A DNA stretch of 64,000 bases from Bacteroidales bacterium. Its GTDB lineage: Bacteria > Bacteroidota > Bacteroidia > Bacteroidales > BM520. Below, in pieces: positions 49,873 through 60,600 of the stretch. The position numbers were made by a program, and so were the translations under genes. The first letter of the stretch is position 1. Each line of letters starts with the position of its first letter. Where the stretch lies: NCBI GenBank assembly GCA_016285515.1, contig JAEEQW010000001.1, positions 186,001 through 250,000 on the forward strand. Direction: 5' to 3'. Below the pieces are notes generated by a model. The model worked only from the letters and a program-made list of their open reading frames with translations. It had not been told where the DNA came from and did no database searches.

Positions 49873-51771
49873 ATGACTGAATATTTCAAACATTTCAGGA
49901 TTTTATTGTTTGTGATGCTGATGTTATCGGTTTCAGTATCGTTGGAGGGCCAGAACACTTCTCCGGCCGGGAAGGATGCTGCTGCCTCCCTTGATGTGTT
50001 TTACAATCGCCTTAGCGACTTCCCGTATGATTCATGTTATATTGAGAAAGTGGATACAAGTCTTTCAGGATTGCGGGCCACTGATTTGGTCTTTGATTTC
50101 GACGATTTTTACAATACTATCGGTAATGTGGGGCTGTCACATCAAAAACTGTCTTTTTTACCAGAGACATCGGTGGGTTTCAAATATGGTCCCGACTGTT
50201 TTGAAAAATTCATGCTAACCCCAGGGACAACTTTGTGCTTCAGCTCAGACACCCCTTATACGAGTCTGGGTTACACAAATTCTCCCGGAGATGATAAAAC
50301 AGAAGAAACCTTCAGTGTGGAACACAATCAGAATCTCGGAAAACTGGTTTCAGCTGGCGCAAATTTCTTCTTCATAAATTCAAAAGGACTGTATGTTCAC
50401 GAACATGCCAAGGTCGCCAATTTTTCAGCAAACCTGAAATTGAGAAGTGCAAATGGACGTTACGGTTTTGTGTTAGCGTACTATCATTCCCGAATCAATA
50501 ATGAAGAAAACGGCGGTTTGACCGATGATACGCAGTTCACTTCCAATTTGGCATCAAACCGGAAACTTATTGATGTGAATCTTACAAGTGCTTCAAATCT
50601 CGTCAAGAACGGCGGATGGTATTTCTGTCAGTATCTTTACCTGACCAAGCGTGATTCGACCACTAACAATACAAATGCCAAGCTGTATCACCGGCTGAAC
50701 TATGTCCGCGACAGAAGGGTTTTTGCAGACAATTCCCCCAATCATGCGTTTTATGGTGACACAATAATGGCTTCGGTGTTTGATTCAATAGTTGTCGGTT
50801 CTTTGCTCAATACTTTTGCACTTACCAACTTTGACAACAACACTTCATCAAAATTAATGTATGAACTTGGTGCCGAGGTAAATTATCATAGAATCAATGA
50901 AACATGTCAAAAGGCCACAAATGACGGCGACAGGGATACAGTCCGCACATCGGTGTTCGATTTTATACCATACGCAAAACTTAAACTGGATTTTAATGTT
51001 TTTTCCTTGACACCTGAGGTGAGAGTCACTGTCGGCAATCACAATATGCTTGACTATAATGTTTTTGTCAATGCTCATGCGTGGGTAAAAAAGTTTGAGT
51101 TTGATGCCATTTATGAGACTGCTGGCGTGGAAGTCCCGTGGTTTTACAACAGGTTGAACACCAGTATGTTCAAATGGAATAATGATTTTGGAAAAGTTTT
51201 TGTCAACTGTTTGCGACTGAATGCAGGTTATAATAAGTTCATATCCATAGGCGGCAGCTACAAAATAATTGGGAATTACGTCTATCTTGACCAGAATATG
51301 CGTCCTGCCAATGCTCATGGTGTGTTGAATTATTTTTCAGCATTTGCAGATGCAAAGATGAATGTGTGGAGATTTGTATTCAATGCAAAATTACTTTATC
51401 AGCATACCGACAGAAGAGATGTTCTGAGGCTTCCGGCATTTACCGGGAAATTACAGATTGCCTTCCGTCAGCCTTTTTTCAAGGGTAAGCTGAGAGCTGA
51501 ACTTGGAGTTGACGCCATATATGCGACTCGTTTTTATGCCGATGCATACATGCCTGCGTTGAGAGCATTCTATCTTCAGGATGAGACACTTACAAATGGA
51601 TTTCCATATTTTAACGCTTTTCTGCGTATGCAGGTCAAAAAGGCGCGTTTCTATGTTGAGTTAATCAACTTTTCTGAGGGGTTGCTTGGATACAATTATA
51701 TCGAGGTGCCTCATTATCCGTTGAATGACCGTCAGTTTAAATTTGGAATTATCTGGTATTTCCATGATTAG
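49873..51771 (+). CDS. Putative outer membrane porin (Porin_10-like)
   Basis: A 632-residue outer-membrane beta-barrel. Signal peptide (ILLFVMLMLSVSVSLEGQ), a short N-terminal region (RLSDFPYDSCYIEKVDTSL), then long amphipathic strands to the end, finishing in the aromatic-ended strand FKFGIIWYFHD. The NTIGNVG, LGYTNSPGDDKTEETFSVEHNQNLGK and late FRQPFFKGK segments fit the Bacteroidota putative porin family. Substrate unknown. Its stop overlaps the next start by eight bases. The start was chosen from the promoter position. Confidence 0.75.
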   Translation: MTEYFKHFRILLFVMLMLSVSVSLEGQNTSPAGKDAAASLDVFYNRLSDFPYDSCYIEKVDTSLSGLRATDLVFDFDDFYNTIGNVGLSHQKLSFLPETSVGFKYGPDCFEKFMLTPGTTLCFSSDTPYTSLGYTNSPGDDKTEETFSVEHNQNLGKLVSAGANFFFINSKGLYVHEHAKVANFSANLKLRSANGRYGFVLAYYHSRINNEENGGLTDDTQFTSNLASNRKLIDVNLTSASNLVKNGGWYFCQYLYLTKRDSTTNNTNAKLYHRLNYVRDRRVFADNSPNHAFYGDTIMASVFDSIVVGSLLNTFALTNFDNNTSSKLMYELGAEVNYHRINETCQKATNDGDRDTVRTSVFDFIPYAKLKLDFNVFSLTPEVRVTVGNHNMLDYNVFVNAHAWVKKFEFDAIYETAGVEVPWFYNRLNTSMFKWNNDFGKVFVNCLRLNAGYNKFISIGGSYKIIGNYVYLDQNMRPANAHGVLNYFSAFADAKMNVWRFVFNAKLLYQHTDRRDVLRLPAFTGKLQIAFRQPFFKGKLRAELGVDAIYATRFYADAYMPALRAFYLQDETLTNGFPYFNAFLRMQVKKARFYVELINFSEGLLGYNYIEVPHYPLNDRQFKFGIIWYFHD

Positions 51772-53320
51772 AGAGATTGATATAGAAGTGAAGATACAGG
51801 CTGTCAACGATATTGGTTATTATCGTTCGTTAGCTGCCAGACAGTTGGGAATTGATGCAAACGACATCAATGATGTTGTGGTGCTGAAGCGGTCGATAGA
51901 TGCAAGACACGGGAATGTAATGTATAAGGTCCGGATAGCTGTATATGATGGTGATTCCAAATATATTCCTGAAAGGTCAGTTCGTGATTACAAATATGTC
52001 GGAGACAGTGATCCTGTAATTGTGGTGGGAGCAGGTCCTGCCGGACTTTTTGCTGCATTGCGGCTGCTTGAAAAAGGTCTGAAGCCGGTAATTATTGAGA
52101 GGGGCAAGGATGTTCACAGTCGGAAATTCGATATTGCAAGCCTTGTTCGTGAAAGTAATGTAAACCCTGATTCCAACTATTGTTTCGGTGAAGGCGGTGC
52201 AGGAACTTTTTCTGATGGGAAACTTTTCACACGCTCGACGAAACGCGGGAATGTTGGTGAGTTGCTGAAGACTTTTGTGGAGCACGGTGCCAATCCGGAC
52301 ATTCTTGTGGATGCACATCCACATATCGGTACCGATAAGCTGCCTGCCATTATGGAGAATATACGTCATACCATTGTCGGCCACGGCGGTGAATATCATT
52401 TCAATTCAAGAGTTGTTGATTTTATTGTAAGGGATGGTGTCTGTAAAGGAATAATCGACAGCAAAGGCATTGGGTATGAAGGGATTGCGGTTGTGCTTGC
52501 CACGGGGCATTCGGCACGTGACGTATATCATCTTCTATATGAAAAGGGGCAGATGCTCGAACCTAAGGGTTTTGCCATGGGGGTAAGACTTGAACATCCA
52601 CAGGAAATCATTAATGATATCCAGTATCATTATCAGAACAAACAGCTTAATCTTCCTGCCGCTTCCTATTTTATTGTCCAGCAGGTCGATGGAAGAGGTG
52701 TGTTTTCTTTTTGCATGTGTCCTGGTGGAGTGATTGTGCCGTCTTGTACGGAACAGGGCGAATTGGTTGTCAATGGCATGTCGAACTCAAAACGTAATGG
52801 ACGTTATTCCAATTCCGGACTCGTAGTGCAGATTGAGCCTGGTGATTTGGTTGATTATCAGCGATTTGGTGTTTTTTCTGCTATGGAGTTCCAGCGCGAG
52901 ACGGAGCACCGTTTTTTTGATTCGAAGACAAGGACTCTCATCGCTCCGGCACAACGAATGGTTGATTTTGCCAACGGCAGATTGTCGCAGAAAGTAGGAA
53001 ACAGCACGTATGCGCCAGGGATTGTCAGTGCTCCGGTTCATGAAATGTTGCCGGCTTTCATAGCAGACCGTATGAGAAAAGCTTTTCCGCTGTTCGGCAA
53101 GAAAATGCATGGATTTTTCACCAATGAAGCCCAATTGGTTGGGCTTGAATCGCGCACATCCTCGGCAGTGCGTGTCACTCGTGACCCGATGACATACGAG
53201 GCAGTGAATATGAAGAGACTATATCCGTGTGGTGAAGGTGCAGGATATTCTGGCGGAATAGTCTCCTCGGCAATCGACGGTGTTAACGTGGCGGATGCCA
53301 TCGCCCGCATTTATGGGTAA
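51764..53320 (+). CDS. FAD-dependent oxidoreductase (COG2509-like)
   Basis: A 518-residue flavoprotein. About 80 N-terminal residues form a small alpha/beta domain; the dinucleotide fold begins at VIVVGAGPAGLFAA (G89, G91). Characteristic stretches are FGEGGAGTFSDGKLFTRS, VLATGHSARD, and the C-terminal YPCGEGAGYSGGIVSSAIDG with the second FAD contact. This conserved family (uncharacterised FAD-dependent dehydrogenases) has no settled substrate. The ATG at 51764 gives the conserved MIREIDIEVK start and overlaps the porin stop by eight bases. Confidence 0.9.
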   Translation: MIREIDIEVKIQAVNDIGYYRSLAARQLGIDANDINDVVVLKRSIDARHGNVMYKVRIAVYDGDSKYIPERSVRDYKYVGDSDPVIVVGAGPAGLFAALRLLEKGLKPVIIERGKDVHSRKFDIASLVRESNVNPDSNYCFGEGGAGTFSDGKLFTRSTKRGNVGELLKTFVEHGANPDILVDAHPHIGTDKLPAIMENIRHTIVGHGGEYHFNSRVVDFIVRDGVCKGIIDSKGIGYEGIAVVLATGHSARDVYHLLYEKGQMLEPKGFAMGVRLEHPQEIINDIQYHYQNKQLNLPAASYFIVQQVDGRGVFSFCMCPGGVIVPSCTEQGELVVNGMSNSKRNGRYSNSGLVVQIEPGDLVDYQRFGVFSAMEFQRETEHRFFDSKTRTLIAPAQRMVDFANGRLSQKVGNSTYAPGIVSAPVHEMLPAFIADRMRKAFPLFGKKMHGFFTNEAQLVGLESRTSSAVRVTRDPMTYEAVNMKRLYPCGEGAGYSGGIVSSAIDGVNVADAIARIYG

Positions 53321-53339
53321 CTTCGCTTTAGGGTGAAGT
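53320..53339 (+). terminator. Weak hairpin after the oxidoreductase gene
   Basis: ACTTCGCT pairs with GGTGAAGT (eight pairs including wobble) around a TTAG loop. There is no T run, so termination here is uncertain. Confidence 0.3.
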
Positions 53340-53402
53340 CTGTTAATTAAACTGTTGATACTAAATCGCTTTTTGCATTCGTTTTATACCCATATATATT
53401 AT

Positions 53403-53410
53403 TAAATTTG
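53403..53410 (+). promoter_or_regulatory. -7 promoter box for ftsK
   Basis: TAAATTTG plus CA, 22 bases before the ftsK ATG at 53433. Confidence 0.6.
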
Positions 53411-53432
53411 CAGTTTACACAAGATAGAATAT

Positions 53433-55928
53433 ATGCCAAACAAAAAGAAGACTTCAGCTGCCGAACAGCCTGATATCCAACAATATAAGCCCACTAACAG
53501 CAAAAACAGGAAGAAGAGGACTGACAAACGGCAGGCTTCCAATTCCAATACTTTGATTCTGATACTCGGTATTGTCATTACTGTTTTTGCAGTATATGCA
53601 ATATTAGCCTTGATTTCCTATATGATAGGCTGCATAAGCTCTTCATCTACAGGCATTATGGCCGAATATCATGGATGGGAATACATAACCGGTAACGAAA
53701 CAACCCAAAATTTCATGGGACGTATCGGTGATGTGCTTGCCATTCTGTTTTTCAAGAAACTTTTTGGCATAAGTTCATTTATTTTCCTGGCAGTCCTGTT
53801 GCTCTATGGAATCAAATTCATCTTCCGGAGAAATCTTCTGAGACGAAGGTACGGACTGGCTTCAGCCCTGTTTTTGACAATGTTCTTTTCGGTTGTGCTG
53901 GCACTGGTTTTCCCGTCAAATAACACTTCCAATCTGTTTGTAAATATTGTTCCGGGTCAGTTCGGACTTCTTGTATGCCAATTTATGAAACCATATATCG
54001 GAACTATCGGACTGACTGTTATATTGCTGATAGCAGGTCTGATATACGGCTATTTCCGTTATAACATTAACGTCCTCAAGATTTTTGAAAAGAAAGACAC
54101 TGAGGATGAGGGAAATACGCAGGGTGATGGATATGACGGCCATGATGGTAATTATCAGAGTGATAAAGATGAAAACCTGCCTGATGACGAAAATGATGAT
54201 TCCAACTCCGATTTGGATGATGAGGACATAAGTGATGACGAACTTGGTGAGATTAAAATTGTCAGGAGAGTTCCTGTTGACGACTCTGACCTCGATGATG
54301 ACTTTGAAGTAAAGACTGAAAAGGTTCAGACAGATGACACATCCGATGAAATAATAGTGGAGCGTCCTGAGGAAGAAGTGGTTACGGATGACAAACTGAA
54401 AGATCATTATACCATTGATGAAGATTATGATCCGACGCTTGATTTGCCTGAATATGTAATGCCTCCTTTGTCTTTGCTCAATGATTATGGTAGTGGCAAT
54501 GCTGATATTTCTGATGAAGAAATAGAGATGAACCGTCAGAAAATCAAAACCACACTCCATAATTATTCCATTGAAATCCAGTCTATCAAGGCTACTGTTG
54601 GTCCTACTATCACTCTGTACGAGATAGTTCCAGCACCTGGTGTGAGAATTTCAAAAATCAAAAATCTCGAGGATGACATAGCGCTTAACCTGGCAGCAAT
54701 CGGTATTCGTATCATTGCACCGATACCCGGTCGTGGAACCATAGGCATTGAAGTGCCTAACAGCAAACCGCAGACTGTTTCGATGAAGTCGGTTCTTTCC
54801 TCAAAGAAATTCATTGAATCTACGATGGAACTGCCTATTGCCCTCGGCAAGACGATTCAGAATGAAACATACGTCACCGACCTTACCAAGATGCCGCACC
54901 TTCTTGTCGCAGGTGCTACAGGACAGGGCAAATCAGTGGGACTCAATGCAATAATCACTTCCTTGCTTTATAAGAAACATCCTTCACAGCTTAAATTCGT
55001 CATGGTTGACCCCAAGAAGGTAGAATTTACTCTGTATTCAAAGATTGAGTGCCATTTTTTGGCAAAACTTCCTAATGCCGCCGAAGCAATTATAACAGAT
55101 ACCAAGAATGTCGTCAATACCCTTAATTCTCTGCTGATTGAAATGGATGACCGTTATGAGTTGCTTAAAAAGTCAGGTGTGAGAAACATCAAGGAATACA
55201 ACGCCAGATTTATTGCACGTAAGCTCAATCCTGAAAACGGACACAGATTTCTGCCTTACATAGTGGTTGTCATAGATGAGTTTGGCGATTTGATTATGAC
55301 AGCCGGCCGTGAAGTGGAGACACCTCTGACGCGATTAGCGCAACTTGCGCGAGCTATTGGTATCCACTTGGTTATTGCAACACAGCGTCCTACGGTGAAC
55401 ATTATTACCGGTACCATTAAGGCAAATTTCCCTGCACGTATAGCCTTCAGGGTTGTCTCGAAAATCGATTCCCGCACTATTCTTGATGCCGGTGGCGCCG
55501 ACCAGCTCGTGGGAAAAGGTGATATGCTGTTGTCAACGGGTAATGATTTGATTCGTTTGCAATGTGCTTTTGTGGATACAGACGAGGTTGAGAGAATAAA
55601 TGAATATATTGAGGGGCAGCAAGGATACAGTTCGGCATTATTCTTGCCGGAGTATAATGGTGATGGTGAAGGGGGACAGGATCCGGTTGAACAACTTCGT
55701 GACCGCGATCCGCTCTTTGAGGAAGTCGCAAGAATGATAGTCACCTCGCAGAACGGCTCAACGTCAAACATCCAGCGCAGGATGAACCTTGGATATAATC
55801 GCGCAGGTCGTTTAATGGACCAGATGGAGGCGGCGGGAATAGTCGGCCCTGCACAGGGAAGCAAACCACGCGAGATTTACGTTCAGGATGAAGCGGAACT
55901 GAATGTCATCCTCGAAGGATTAAAATAA
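53433..55928 (+). CDS. ftsK: DNA translocase FtsK
   Basis: An 831-residue FtsK/SpoIIIE ATPase that pumps chromosomes through the division septum. A basic N-terminus is followed by four membrane segments (about 36-205). An acidic Asp/Glu linker (about 215-345) leads to the motor: alpha domain SIKATVGPTITLYEI, Walker A GATGQGKS near 494, Walker B VVVIDEFGDL near 614, IHLVIATQRPTVNIITG and ARIAFRV. The gamma winged helix that reads orienting DNA sequences is at about 757-820 (SNIQRRMNLGYNRAGRLMDQME). Full length for the family. lolA follows 53 bases downstream, a usual Bacteroidota arrangement. Confidence 0.97.
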   Translation: MPNKKKTSAAEQPDIQQYKPTNSKNRKKRTDKRQASNSNTLILILGIVITVFAVYAILALISYMIGCISSSSTGIMAEYHGWEYITGNETTQNFMGRIGDVLAILFFKKLFGISSFIFLAVLLLYGIKFIFRRNLLRRRYGLASALFLTMFFSVVLALVFPSNNTSNLFVNIVPGQFGLLVCQFMKPYIGTIGLTVILLIAGLIYGYFRYNINVLKIFEKKDTEDEGNTQGDGYDGHDGNYQSDKDENLPDDENDDSNSDLDDEDISDDELGEIKIVRRVPVDDSDLDDDFEVKTEKVQTDDTSDEIIVERPEEEVVTDDKLKDHYTIDEDYDPTLDLPEYVMPPLSLLNDYGSGNADISDEEIEMNRQKIKTTLHNYSIEIQSIKATVGPTITLYEIVPAPGVRISKIKNLEDDIALNLAAIGIRIIAPIPGRGTIGIEVPNSKPQTVSMKSVLSSKKFIESTMELPIALGKTIQNETYVTDLTKMPHLLVAGATGQGKSVGLNAIITSLLYKKHPSQLKFVMVDPKKVEFTLYSKIECHFLAKLPNAAEAIITDTKNVVNTLNSLLIEMDDRYELLKKSGVRNIKEYNARFIARKLNPENGHRFLPYIVVVIDEFGDLIMTAGREVETPLTRLAQLARAIGIHLVIATQRPTVNIITGTIKANFPARIAFRVVSKIDSRTILDAGGADQLVGKGDMLLSTGNDLIRLQCAFVDTDEVERINEYIEGQQGYSSALFLPEYNGDGEGGQDPVEQLRDRDPLFEEVARMIVTSQNGSTSNIQRRMNLGYNRAGRLMDQMEAAGIVGPAQGSKPREIYVQDEAELNVILEGLK

Positions 55929-55981
55929 CTGATTTTCCCTACAGCCATCGGATGAAGTGTAATAAAACAATTTGGTGAATT

Positions 55982-56584
55982 ATGAAACGTATATTAAACA
56001 TAATCCTGATGATGGCAATGGCACTTGGTGCCATCGCGCAGAATTCCGATAATCGTGTTGTAAACCTGCTGTCGAATGCCGAAAATATCTACATGCAGTT
56101 CACATGTACAGTCAATGGCTCGAATATGATACCAGACGGAACCGAACTCGATGGGAGGATTTATGTTGCTAATGATTCATATCGCTTTGAAATTCAGGAT
56201 GTTGTAATGTTTAACGATGGTAAGGAGTATTCGACATACAACAAGTCTGTAAACGAGGTCATAGTTTTCAATGCTGCTGATGACGAAATGAACATGGCAT
56301 CAATTTTGAATACTGTCAAAACAGCAACAATTACCAAAACACTCGAAAAAAACGGTATCGCCACATATTCCTTTGCTCCAAAGAGCAGCGAAACCATTAA
56401 AAACCTGACAATTGACTTTAACACTAAAACCAATGCCATAACTCATCTGTATGCTGAAACATCAGACGGTGTCAAATATTCTGTCGCCATCAATGATTTT
56501 GTCGTGAATCAGAAGCTGCCGGATAATTTCTTCACTTTCAAGCCGGCCCTTTATCCTGACGTTATGGTTATTGATATGCGGTAA
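55982..56584 (+). CDS. LolA-like lipoprotein carrier
   Basis: A 200-residue periplasmic protein with signal peptide (ILNIILMMAMALGAIAQ). The rest is the LolA half-barrel pattern: IYMQFTCTV, GRIYVANDSYRFEI, KEYSTYNKSVNEVIVF, and NLTIDFNTKTNAITHLYAETSDG, with the LPDNFFTFKPALYPDVMVIDMR end common in Bacteroidota LolA. LolA carries lipoproteins from the inner to the outer membrane, and the ftsK-lolA order supports the call. The next gene begins six bases later. Confidence 0.88.
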   Translation: MKRILNIILMMAMALGAIAQNSDNRVVNLLSNAENIYMQFTCTVNGSNMIPDGTELDGRIYVANDSYRFEIQDVVMFNDGKEYSTYNKSVNEVIVFNAADDEMNMASILNTVKTATITKTLEKNGIATYSFAPKSSETIKNLTIDFNTKTNAITHLYAETSDGVKYSVAINDFVVNQKLPDNFFTFKPALYPDVMVIDMR

Positions 56585-56589
56585 ATTTC

Positions 56590-57561
56590 ATGAAGTCACA
56601 TTACACGATACCAATTTTCATTCCGCAAAAAGCCTGTCCGTTTCAGTGTGTGTATTGTAATCAGTATAAAATTACCGACCATCAGCAGTCACTTGAGCCT
56701 GAGGAAGTTATAAACACTATTGAGCGATATCTGACGACTTTTCCTGAAAAAGCGGTGAAGAGAATCGGATTCTTCGGAGGCAGTTTTACTGGGATGAGCA
56801 TTGAAGAGCAGAACAGGTATCTTGACATTGTCCAGCCGTACATTGATGCCGGAAAGATAGACACGATACAACTTTCCACTCGTCCTGACTACATCAATGA
56901 GGAGATACTTGAAAATCTGAAAAAACATAGGGTGTCGATTGTCGAACTTGGGGCGCAGTCACTCGATGAGCGTATTTTGGCTATAGTCGGTCGTGGTCAT
57001 AGCGTAAAGGATGTTGAAGAAGCTTCAAAAATGATTAACGGCTATGGTTTTGAACTTGGTTTGCAGATGATGATAGGACTTCCGGGTGACACTCGTGAAG
57101 GGGCATTGCGCACAGCACACAAAATCATTGAGTTGGGTGCCAAGAACACTCGGATTTACCCGACTTTGGTCATAAAAGACACTGTTCTTGAAAGAATGTA
57201 CAATGATGGGGAATACACGCCATTGAGTCTTGAGGAGGCTGTGGGGTGGTGCAGTGAGCTTATGCTGCTTTTTGAGGCAAATAATGTGAAGATTCTGCGA
57301 ATGGGGCTTCATCCTTCAGAAGGTTTGATGAATCATTCTTCGCTGATAGCCGGACCATTTCACGTGTCATTTCGTGAGCTGGTGATGACACGTATATGGC
57401 ATGACAGACTTGTAAAGATATTTGCCGGCAGAAACGGTGACGAGAAGATAGTGATAGAGGTTCCCAGGGATGAAATGCGTTATGTGATCGGATACGGGTC
57501 GGCTAATCGTAAGTTGCTGAAAGATAATATGTTGGATTTTGATAAGATTAATTTTAGTTAA
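56590..57561 (+). CDS. Elp3-like radical SAM protein
   Basis: A 323-residue radical SAM enzyme. The [4Fe-4S] ligands are C16, C20 and C23 (CPFQCVYC). GFFGGSFTG binds SAM, then QLSTRPDYINEEIL and VELGAQSLDERIL follow the Elp3/coproporphyrinogen oxidase-like pattern. It lacks the C-terminal acetyltransferase domain of true Elp3; the end (MGLHPSEGL, GPFHVSFRELVM) matches bacterial Elp3-like radical SAM proteins of unknown substrate, possibly acting on tRNA. It is six bases after lolA. Confidence 0.88.
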   Translation: MKSHYTIPIFIPQKACPFQCVYCNQYKITDHQQSLEPEEVINTIERYLTTFPEKAVKRIGFFGGSFTGMSIEEQNRYLDIVQPYIDAGKIDTIQLSTRPDYINEEILENLKKHRVSIVELGAQSLDERILAIVGRGHSVKDVEEASKMINGYGFELGLQMMIGLPGDTREGALRTAHKIIELGAKNTRIYPTLVIKDTVLERMYNDGEYTPLSLEEAVGWCSELMLLFEANNVKILRMGLHPSEGLMNHSSLIAGPFHVSFRELVMTRIWHDRLVKIFAGRNGDEKIVIEVPRDEMRYVIGYGSANRKLLKDNMLDFDKINFS

Positions 57562-57588
57562 AATCCTTTTTATCTCGAAAACTTAGGT

Positions 57589-57596
57589 TACTTTTG
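57589..57596 (+). promoter_or_regulatory. -7 promoter box for the fourth giant gene
   Basis: TACTTTTG plus CA. The predicted leader is 24 to 36 bases, depending on which of two in-frame ATGs is used. Confidence 0.6.
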
Positions 57597-57625
57597 CATT
57601 TTATTATCACTTTGGAATTAATTAA

Positions 57626-60600
57626 ATGATATTTAACATGAAGAGAAGAGCTCTACCCGTATTATGCATTATTGTATCATTGTTTTTTGTATGCAATAAT
57701 CTTTATTCGCAAGTCGAACCCATGACAATTTCCTCAAATTCGGAGGAGGAAAGATATGCGTATGATATTTCATTTGTGAGGTCTTTGCCTTACAACTTGA
57801 ATATTTTTTATACATACATTCCATTGTACCAGGTTAATCACCTGCCGAGTTATTCAACTCTTCCGCTGCTTCAGGGGAAAGCATACAATGCCGGGACTTC
57901 GATAGTTTCAGATTTTCATCTTGAAACCACAATCAATGGTATAAAGTATAGTTCTGAATCAGAACACGGATTGTTATATCCTGGTTCAACTTCTTCGGCC
58001 ATGCTTGTCAAGAAGAGCATGAACGGGCTGTTGAATTTCGGTCCAAACACGATACGTATGGAAGTTGTTCTTGAGAATGATAATGATCAGAACCCTTCAA
58101 ATAATTTTGAAGAGCGTATCATGTATGGGACAAATGGCATGTATGCAATGGATGCTTTGGATTTCTTTCCGGAATCATATTCAGGCTATGGGCTCGATGA
58201 GCCGGGCATTTTTGGAAACGTTTATGCGGTAGCCAATTCCACGAACCAGTATCTTAAGGCTTTTTACATTTCTTTCGGTGATAATGCCGTTGTAGGAACC
58301 AAATTCAAACTGATTGTCTATAATTATCTTTTCACTTATAATTATGTGGCTTCTGAGCCATTGGCTTCGTATGACCTTGAAATCACTGAGGATATGATAA
58401 ATCAGTTTGTAAGAATAGACATACCTGAATTTACAGATTTCTTCGTTCATTCATACGGTATGCTCTATTGCGCAATACGTCAGATGACAGACGAACCGAT
58501 TAACATTGCTGTGGATAACGATCCTAATGGCATTATTTATCAGTCTGTCATTAATTCATACGGCAATATGGTGCTTATGCGTACATACGACCATGGTAAC
58601 TGTGCGTTGCGAATAGATCTTGGCACCCCTACAAATACAGTTAAGGATCCTCCAACAAATTTGAAGGTTGATCGTGTAAGAACCCATTATGCGGATCTCA
58701 GTTGGGAAGGAGAGGGAGCTCATCAGGTGCAGATAGGCAATAATGAGCCTATAGTGGTTGTCGGAAGAAATCATTATCAGGTTACCGGCTTGGATGCAAA
58801 TACAACCTACACATGGAAAGTCCGTGCAATAACAAGTGAAAATCGTGTCGGCCCTTGGGTTAGCGGTGGTAATTTCAAGACTCTGATTTTCGATGGTCCT
58901 ATTATGGATATCAACAGTGAGCAAATGATAGTGGGTGTTTCATCGGCTCATCCGAACTATTCTATTCCAGTCAGAATCACCAACTTGTGTATTGATTCCT
59001 TGCATATTAACGTCTCTGGTGAGGGTATGCCTGGTTGGTTGACATTAAACGGTATTAATGCGGATCAAGATTATTATCTTACACAGAATCGTTCATTGTT
59101 CTTTAATGTGGCATTTGACGCTTCAGGTTTACCCAATGGCAATTACTCCTATGTGCTGTCGGTAAATAATAATTCATATTATGTGGATAATGTATATGAA
59201 ATACCTGTCATGATGAAGGTCAGAAATGAACATGTAGTTTCCATGGAGCCTGTCGAAGGAGCCAGTCTGAATGGTCTGCCATACGTCATTGACGGGTTTA
59301 ACTACTCCTTTAGCATTGAATTGGATGAGCCATATTCTGAATCTGATATTGTGGTGATGGTCAATTCTGAAGTAATTGAACCTGTATCAGGCCATAACTA
59401 TTTGTGTGAGAATGTCACTGAGGATCTTGTGATAACAGTTTCCAATGTGGAACTCAACAATTATTATATCACCACTTCTGTTAACCCTCCTTTGTCGGGA
59501 GTTGTCAGAGGAAATGTCAGTCCTTATGAACATGGCACTCAGGTCACATTGAGAGCAGTGGCTTCAAATTCCACATTCGACAATTGGACAGAGAATGGTG
59601 AGATAGTTTCAACAAGTACTACATACAGATTCAATATCACTTCAAACCGTACACTTGTTGCCAATTTCACATTCGACACGTATCAGCTTACTGCCGTCTC
59701 TAATAATGAGACAATGGGAACAGTCACAGGTTCAGGCACTTATTCACATAATGATACTGCTACCTTCATAGGCACAGCCAAGAGCGGATATGAATTTTTC
59801 ACATGGACAGATGAGAATAACAATGTTGTCTCTACGGAGTCGACATATACTTTTGTAGTTACCGGTCCTGTTTCATTAACTGGTAATTTCCGAATCCCTC
59901 ATTATAATATTGTTGTAGAAGCATCGCCGGAGGCAGCCGGTACAGTCACGGGTGGTGGTGAGTATATTCTCGGTGACATAGTCACATTAACTGCTACACC
60001 AAATCCTAACTGTGGCTTCATTAGCTGGACAGAGAACGGCACTGTTGTTTCAACGAATGCGGTTTATACATTTACAGCCACAAGCCACAGACATCTTGTG
60101 GCTAATTTCTATGCCATAACCTATCATATAGAGCTCATTATGCAGCCTGCTGCAGGCGGACTGGCAGTTGGTGGCGGTGATCTTATTTCCGGTTCAACGG
60201 CTATAGTTCATGCGTATCCGAACACCAATTATCAGTTTGCAAGATGGACTGAGGCTGATACTGTTGTCTCATTGAATCCGATTTATTCTTTCACTGTCGA
60301 TCGTTCAAGAACTCTAACCGCAGTTTTCAACCTCACTTCCTACATGGTGGTGGTTACCTGCCATCCTGCTGAAGGCGGATATGTGACAGGCACTGGAGAT
60401 TTCCCATATTACACATACGGACAGCCGGCATATCTTACTGCACATGCAAATTATGGTTATACATTCGACCATTGGACGGTCAATGGCAATAATTACACTG
60501 CTAATCCATTCTTTACGTACATTTATAGCAGTATGGCGGTTGACGTTTACTATACAATAAATCAGTATCAGATAGGTGTTGTGGCAGCACCATCAACATC

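Noticed and set aside
53916..54560. 214-codon minus-strand frame opposite ftsK
   Set aside because: It mirrors the acidic linker of FtsK and reads as Ile/Val/Phe-rich nonsense with no start context or promoter.
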